From NCBI GenBank assembly GCA_023428885.1, contig JAEYWQ010000303.1:1-9767 (forward strand): a stretch of DNA of 9,767 bases, read 5' to 3'. Of this stretch, positions 5,650 through 9,767 are shown piece by piece. Within the stretch, counting starts at the first letter, position 1, and every line of letters begins with the position of its first letter. The notes beneath the pieces are model-generated. The model saw nothing but the letters and a program-made list of their open reading frames with translations. It was not told where the DNA came from and did no database searches. Position numbers and translations under genes: made by a program. This DNA is from Bacillota bacterium. GTDB taxonomy: Bacteria > Bacillota > Clostridia > Lachnospirales > Lachnospiraceae.

Positions 5650-7047
5650 ATGAAACGGAATCGCAGTGAAACAACTAGTGTCAGCAAAGTGCGCAAACCA
5701 AATCCATTCCGACAAATTGGAACAATATTCAAACAAGGAGATGTGTTTACACGATTGTCGTTTGTCATTATGGGCTTGTCCAATATTGCAAGAAAGCAAT
5801 TCATGAAAGGCCTAATCTTTTTATTCAGTGAATTTGGCTTTATTATGTATCTTTATGTATTTGGTATAACTGCATTATCACATTTTGATGACTTGGGTGA
5901 AGTGTCACAAGGTATGTATATAGACCCAACAACGAAGCTTCCAGTAAAACAACAAGGTGATAATTCCATGTTGTTATTATTAGCGGCAGTGGTAGCTATC
6001 TTTGTCATCGTGGGTTTTGCAACCATATGGTATTCCAATCTGAAATCAGCATTGGAAGTGCAGAAACGAAAAGAAGAAAGGAAATCAATTCCTAACTTTA
6101 TTGAGGATGTAAAAGCTTACTTTGATAGTAAGATTCATAAAACATTATTATTATTTCCATGTCTTGGAATTTTGATTTTTAATATTTTACCATTATTCTT
6201 CATGATTTCCATTGCTTTTACCAATTTTGATGGAAAGCATCAACCACCAGGAAATCTATTTACATGGGTTGGACTTAGAAACTTTGCTACTATGTTAGAC
6301 ACTGGATCTATTATTGGTAAGACTTTTTGGCCAATTTTAACTTGGACCATTGTATGGGCAGTCTTTGCAACCTTTTTAAATTACTTTTTTGGTATTATTT
6401 TAGCATTATTAATCAATCGTAAGGGAACCAAACTTAAAAAGCTATGGAGAACAATCTTTGTTATGTCCATCGCTATTCCACAGTTTGTATCCTTATTAGT
6501 AATCTCGAGTATGCTTGCAGAAAACGGTGCAATTAACATAATTCTCCAAAACCTGGGATTGATTGATGAATCCCTTCCTTTCTTAGTCGACCCTATCTGG
6601 GCGAAAGTTACTGTTATTGTCGTTAACTTGTGGGTTGGTGTTCCATACACAATGTTAATAACAACAGGTATTTTACAAAACATACCGGAAGAATTATATG
6701 AATCTGCTAAGATAGATGGTGCTAGTAACGTGCGTATCTTCTTTAAGATTACAATGCCATATATGTTATTTGTTACCACTCCTTATTTGATTACACAGTT
6801 CGTTGGAAATCTAAATAACTTTAATGTCATATTCTTATTGACCGGTGGTAATCCGATTACTTTGGACTTCTATCAGGGAGGTCATACAGATCTATTGGTT
6901 ACTTGGCTGTATAAACTGACAGTTAATAGTTTTGACTATTCTTACGCATCAGTTATCGGTATTTTGGTATTCATTATAAGTGCTGTCGTATCCTTGATCA
7001 CTTTCCGAAATACCAAATCATATAAAGATGAGGAGGGATTCCAATAA
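5650..7047 (+). CDS. malF: Maltodextrin ABC transporter permease, MalF type
   Basis: This 465-residue integral membrane protein shows about eight hydrophobic helices: about 50-74, 106-128, 165-191, 228-256, 268-289, 317-339, 371-395 and 432-452. The N-terminal pair of helices with a short outer loop (about 78-105) resembles Gram-positive MalF homologues; the large periplasmic P2 domain of enteric MalF is absent, as expected without a periplasm. The cytoplasmic EAA loop that docks the ATPase is clear at 348-370, with ESAKIDGASN (351-360) then FKITMP (365-370). Together with the next gene it forms the channel that accepts sugar from the binding lipoprotein. ATG 5650 is preceded by AAGGAGGA at 5633-5640. 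The stop overlaps the malG start by one base (TAATG). Maltooligosaccharide transport is inferred from homology and the amylase downstream. Confidence 0.9.
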   Translation: MKRNRSETTSVSKVRKPNPFRQIGTIFKQGDVFTRLSFVIMGLSNIARKQFMKGLIFLFSEFGFIMYLYVFGITALSHFDDLGEVSQGMYIDPTTKLPVKQQGDNSMLLLLAAVVAIFVIVGFATIWYSNLKSALEVQKRKEERKSIPNFIEDVKAYFDSKIHKTLLLFPCLGILIFNILPLFFMISIAFTNFDGKHQPPGNLFTWVGLRNFATMLDTGSIIGKTFWPILTWTIVWAVFATFLNYFFGIILALLINRKGTKLKKLWRTIFVMSIAIPQFVSLLVISSMLAENGAINIILQNLGLIDESLPFLVDPIWAKVTVIVVNLWVGVPYTMLITTGILQNIPEELYESAKIDGASNVRIFFKITMPYMLFVTTPYLITQFVGNLNNFNVIFLLTGGNPITLDFYQGGHTDLLVTWLYKLTVNSFDYSYASVIGILVFIISAVVSLITFRNTKSYKDEEGFQ

Positions 7048-7904
7048 TGGCAAGATTACACTCTATGAAGCGAAAAAAACGCATGACAAATGTCCTCGTA
7101 TATATTATTTTAACAATTCTCTCCTTGATTTGGATATTCCCAATTTTATGGATAATTATGACATCCTTTAGAGTAGAGCAATTACCATATATGTCATATC
7201 TCATCCCAAAGGGATTCACATTAGATAATTATATCAGATTATTTACAGACACAAGACAGTTCTTCTTTGTACGTTGGTTCAGGAATACTTTAACAGTTGC
7301 AATTTGCTCCTGTATAATTTCAACTTTCTTTGTATTATTCATGTCCTATGCATTTTCAAGAACAAGATTTCAGGGTAGAAAATCATTGATGAATGTGGGA
7401 TTAATCTTAAATATGTTCCCAGGCTTTATGTCCATGATTGCTGTCTACTATATCTTAAAGGGCTTAGGTATTACACAATCCCTGATTGCATTAATCATGG
7501 TGTACTCAGGAGGTGCTGGATTAAGTTATTATATTGCAAAGGGTTTCTTTGATACCATACCAAAAGCTATTGATGAAGCTGCACGAATTGACGGTGCTAC
7601 CAGATGGAAGGTATTCACAAAAATAACAATGCCTTTAAGTAAGCCAATTATTGTTTATACCATATTAACCTCTTTCATGGCACCTTGGGTTGATTTTATC
7701 TTCGCTAGAGTTATTATGGGAGATAAATATGAAAATTACACCGTAGCTGTAGGCTTATGGACAATGTTACAGAAAGAATATATACAGACCTGGTTTACAA
7801 GATTTGCGGCTGGTGCTGTATGTGTATCTATTCCAATTGCCTTGTTATTCGTCTTCACGCAAAAGTACTACGTGAATGGTCTATCAGGATCTGTGAAGGG
7901 CTAG
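7047..7904 (+). CDS. malG: Maltodextrin ABC transporter permease, MalG type
   Basis: At 285 residues, this is the usual length for MalG-type carbohydrate permeases. Six hydrophobic helices are seen at about 16-39, 80-104, 114-138, 143-163, 198-221 and 252-271, in a binding-protein-dependent transport inner-membrane domain. The EAA loop is at 174-197, with DEAARIDGATRWKVF (176-190) then TKITMP (191-196). It would pair with the MalF-type subunit. The ATG overlaps the malF stop by one base, and its ribosome site AGGAGGGA (7031-7038) lies within malF, so translation is coupled and the two subunits should be made in equal amounts. The N-terminus is short and basic (MKRKKR) and cytoplasmic, agreeing with the family topology. 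The amylase gene follows after 16 bases. Confidence 0.92.
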   Translation: MARLHSMKRKKRMTNVLVYIILTILSLIWIFPILWIIMTSFRVEQLPYMSYLIPKGFTLDNYIRLFTDTRQFFFVRWFRNTLTVAICSCIISTFFVLFMSYAFSRTRFQGRKSLMNVGLILNMFPGFMSMIAVYYILKGLGITQSLIALIMVYSGGAGLSYYIAKGFFDTIPKAIDEAARIDGATRWKVFTKITMPLSKPIIVYTILTSFMAPWVDFIFARVIMGDKYENYTVAVGLWTMLQKEYIQTWFTRFAAGAVCVSIPIALLFVFTQKYYVNGLSGSVKG

Positions 7905-7920
7905 TCTGGGGGTGACATAG

Positions 7921-9645
7921 GTGAAATACTTAAAGAGAGTATGTTGTTTTGGGCTAATATTCACGTTAGTACTTGGTAGTTTTAGTGCATGTAGTAAACA
8001 AGACTCATTACAGAATAATGCGAAACCTTCACAAGAAACCATAGTGATACCAACTGATAAAGCTGATCCGGAAGCAACAACACCGACGGTTATGCCTCAG
8101 GAGTATCCACCTATGCCAAACAAAGAAATTACTAAACTTGACGATAATTACCGAACATTTTATGAGATCTTTTTGTATACCTTTTGTGATAGCAATGGGG
8201 ATGGAATCGGTGATATCAATGGAGTGATTTCTAAGCTCGATTATCTGAATGACAATGATCCGAGTACGGATACTGATTTAGGGATTACAGGAATCTGGTT
8301 TATGCCAATTATGCCGTCGAATTCTTATCATAAATATGATGTAAAGGATTATTATGATATCGATAAGTCTTATGGAACTTTGGATGATTTTAAAAGGTTA
8401 GTAGATGAGTGTGATAAAAGAGGCATTAAAGTGATTATAGACCTTGTATTTAATCATAGCTCGAATTCTCATCCATGGTTCCAAGAAGCAGTTACTTATT
8501 TGCGTAGCTTAGAAGAAGGTCAGGAACCAGATCTAGCGGAATGTAAATATGTAGACTACTATAATTTTGCCAAAGATATGTCTTCCAAGGGAACATATCA
8601 CAAGGTGGACAATACAGATTGGTATTATGAAGGCGTCTTTGTAGATTTTATGCCGGATTTAAATCTAAATAATGAAGCTGTAAGAAGAGAGTTCGAGAAC
8701 ATCGCTAAATTCTGGCTTGACCTTGGAGTTAGCGGTTTCCGTCTTGATGCAGCAAAAGAGTACTTTAGTGCTGCTCATACCAAAAATAATGAAGTTCTTT
8801 CTTGGTTTCAAACTTATGTAAAAAGTGTAAAAGCAGATGCTTATATGGTTGCAGAAGTGTGGGATTCCTTTGGAACCATTGCTTCTTACTATGAAAGCGG
8901 TATTGATAGTGTTTTTAATTATGCATTTGGTGATTCTGAGGGCAAGATTGCAAGCAGTGTAAGAAATGCTGGAAATGGTAAAGTAGGATATAACCTGGCT
9001 CAAAATATGAAGCAAGTCCAGGATATCTTTAAGACAAGGAATGAGAACTATATTGATGCCAGCTTTATTTCAAACCATGATAATAATAGAGCCATTTCTT
9101 TTGTGGGAGGGGACACGGACCTAACCAAGCTCATGGGTGGCATTAACCTGATGATGAATGGTAGTAGCTTTATCTATTATGGAGAAGAAATCGGGATGAG
9201 CGGCACCGGACGAGATGAAAATAAGCGTGCTCCTATGAATTGGTCAACCACTGATTTGGCTGGAATTACTAGCGGACCACCGAATATGGAAAAGCAAGTA
9301 CAGATCTTTGAACCAGTGGACGTACAAGAACAGGATGCATCATCCATCTTAAGTTATTATAAAAGAGCGATTCGGATCCGAAACCAAAATCCAGAAATTT
9401 CACGCGGGGAGATTGAAGTGATTGAGGGCTTAGATAAGAATATTACAGCCCTTAAGAAAACTTATCAAGATCAGAGTATTATTATATTAATGAATATTAA
9501 TCCAGAGGAAAGTACAATTACCTTATCCAAAGAAGAATATGGTTATGAGGGGATTGAGGCAGCATTGACCACAAGGGTAGAGCAACCAAAGCTTGAGGGA
9601 GATGCAATTACCTTACCACCATACGGAATTGTAGTTCTTAGATAG
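7921..9645 (+). CDS. Lipid-anchored extracellular alpha-amylase, GH13 (probably GH13_36)
   Basis: This 574-residue protein has a GTG start after GGGGGTGA at 7908-7915. The lipoprotein signal ends in FSAC with Cys24, and a flexible linker (about 25-70) leads to the catalytic barrel. GH13 motifs appear in order: GITGIWFMPI (121-130), region I DLVFNH (174-179), region V MPDLN (244-248), region II GFRLDAAKE with nucleophile Asp276, region III MVAEVWD with acid/base Glu312, region IV FISNHD with Asp387, and GEEIGMSG (421-428). DSNGDGIGD (90-98) is the N-terminal calcium-site motif. All three catalytic acids are present, so it should be active. MPDLN marks the intermediary group between oligo-1,6-glucosidases and neopullulanases, which includes the lipoprotein amylases of Thermotoga and Halothermothrix. 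A small beta domain ends the chain (about 490-574). It likely hydrolyses alpha-1,4 glucans at the cell surface to feed the importer. Confidence 0.92.
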   Translation: MKYLKRVCCFGLIFTLVLGSFSACSKQDSLQNNAKPSQETIVIPTDKADPEATTPTVMPQEYPPMPNKEITKLDDNYRTFYEIFLYTFCDSNGDGIGDINGVISKLDYLNDNDPSTDTDLGITGIWFMPIMPSNSYHKYDVKDYYDIDKSYGTLDDFKRLVDECDKRGIKVIIDLVFNHSSNSHPWFQEAVTYLRSLEEGQEPDLAECKYVDYYNFAKDMSSKGTYHKVDNTDWYYEGVFVDFMPDLNLNNEAVRREFENIAKFWLDLGVSGFRLDAAKEYFSAAHTKNNEVLSWFQTYVKSVKADAYMVAEVWDSFGTIASYYESGIDSVFNYAFGDSEGKIASSVRNAGNGKVGYNLAQNMKQVQDIFKTRNENYIDASFISNHDNNRAISFVGGDTDLTKLMGGINLMMNGSSFIYYGEEIGMSGTGRDENKRAPMNWSTTDLAGITSGPPNMEKQVQIFEPVDVQEQDASSILSYYKRAIRIRNQNPEISRGEIEVIEGLDKNITALKKTYQDQSIIILMNINPEESTITLSKEEYGYEGIEAALTTRVEQPKLEGDAITLPPYGIVVLR

Positions 9646-9666
9646 TATAAATATTTAACAAAATTG

Positions 9667-9689
9667 ATAGTTACTAATTGGGTAACATT
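9667..9689 (+). repeat. Repeat motif copy 1 downstream of the amylase
   Basis: ATAGTTACTAATTGGGTAAC followed by ATT recurs at 9746-9767 with two substitutions and one missing base, 79 bases further on. Within this copy, GTTAC (9670-9674) and GTAAC (9682-9686) form a small inverted repeat around a 7-base loop. It begins 22 bases after the amylase stop. Confidence 0.6.
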
Positions 9690-9709
9690 GAAGCACCTTC
9701 ATAGTTACC
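9681..9709 (+). repeat. Imperfect hairpin downstream of the amylase
   Basis: GGTAAC (9681-9686) pairs with GTTACC (9704-9709), and TGAAG (9689-9693) with CTTCA (9697-9701), around a CAC loop with a small internal bulge. It could end the amylase transcript, but no U-tract follows, so it is listed as a repeat-associated hairpin rather than a terminator. Confidence 0.5.
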
Positions 9710-9745
9710 ACTACGCGATGCGCACAAAATGCAAAAGCAGAAAGT

Positions 9746-9767
9746 ATAGTTACTTATGGGGTACATT
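9746..9767 (+). repeat. Repeat motif copy 2, running to the window edge
   Basis: This stretch matches 9667-9689 at all but two substitutions and one deleted base. The similarity is still continuing where the window ends, so a full second unit may follow. The 79-base offset gives the likely period if the repeat is tandem. Confidence 0.55.

Noticed and set aside
6381..6779. 132-codon open frame on the minus strand
   Set aside because: It lies antisense within malF, whose protein is clearly conserved; the translation resembles no family and no ribosome site supports it.
8665..9015. 116-codon open frame on the minus strand
   Set aside because: It is antisense to the amylase region holding the catalytic Asp276 and Glu312; composition is that of a shadow frame.
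9667..9767. Start of a CRISPR array
   Set aside because: Only one repeat and a partial second are seen, they differ from each other, and the 56-base interval is too long for a normal spacer; no cas gene is in the window.

Overview
The window reads as a chromosomal segment of an AT-rich, low-GC Gram-positive anaerobe, most plausibly a Lachnospiraceae/Clostridium-type Firmicute. This rests on the AT-rich codons, strong GGAGG-type ribosome sites, sigma-A-like promoters, two lipobox signal peptides, and a sugar ABC importer built like those of Gram-positive bacteria. The species assignment is inference. No tRNA, rRNA, CRISPR array, transposase or phage gene is visible.

Left part (1-2600), forward strand. 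After what looks like the last codons of an upstream gene come a macrodomain-type poly(ADP-ribose) glycohydrolase homologue with a C-terminal extension of about 180 residues that I do not recognise (50-1573), a GNAT acetyltransferase one base further on (1575-2084), and, after a short gap with a possible promoter, a small two-helix membrane protein ending in a SHOCT domain (2201-2566). None has an obvious link to the sugar genes.

Right part (2598-9645), a complete maltodextrin-type utilisation locus. A LacI-family regulator on the minus strand (2598-3599) diverges from a forward cluster: lipoprotein solute-binding protein (malE-like, 3917-5278), two permeases (malF-like 5650-7047, malG-like 7047-7904) and a lipid-anchored GH13 alpha-amylase (7921-9645). 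The inferred flow is that the surface amylase cuts starch or dextrins outside the membrane, the binding protein captures the oligosaccharides, MalF/MalG import them, and an ATPase encoded elsewhere powers transport. The regulator probably represses both its own gene and the cluster.

The most informative non-coding stretches are three. (1) The 317-bp divergent control region (3600-3916) has two readable promoters, each followed within about 10 bp by a 14-bp palindrome centred on TTTTCGAAAA, plus a third TTTCGAAA site. (2) The 371-bp malE-malF gap (5279-5649) holds a strong terminator or stabiliser hairpin, a pair of diverged direct repeats that fold into similar hairpins, further small dyads, and a candidate internal promoter. 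(3) The 122-bp tail (9646-9767) holds a 23-nt motif that recurs 79 bp later at the window edge, suggesting a tandem or dispersed repeat continuing beyond the window. I found no wholly new system. The strongest leads are the operator architecture, the structured malE-malF spacer, the unknown domain fused to the PARG-like protein, and the 3' repeat.
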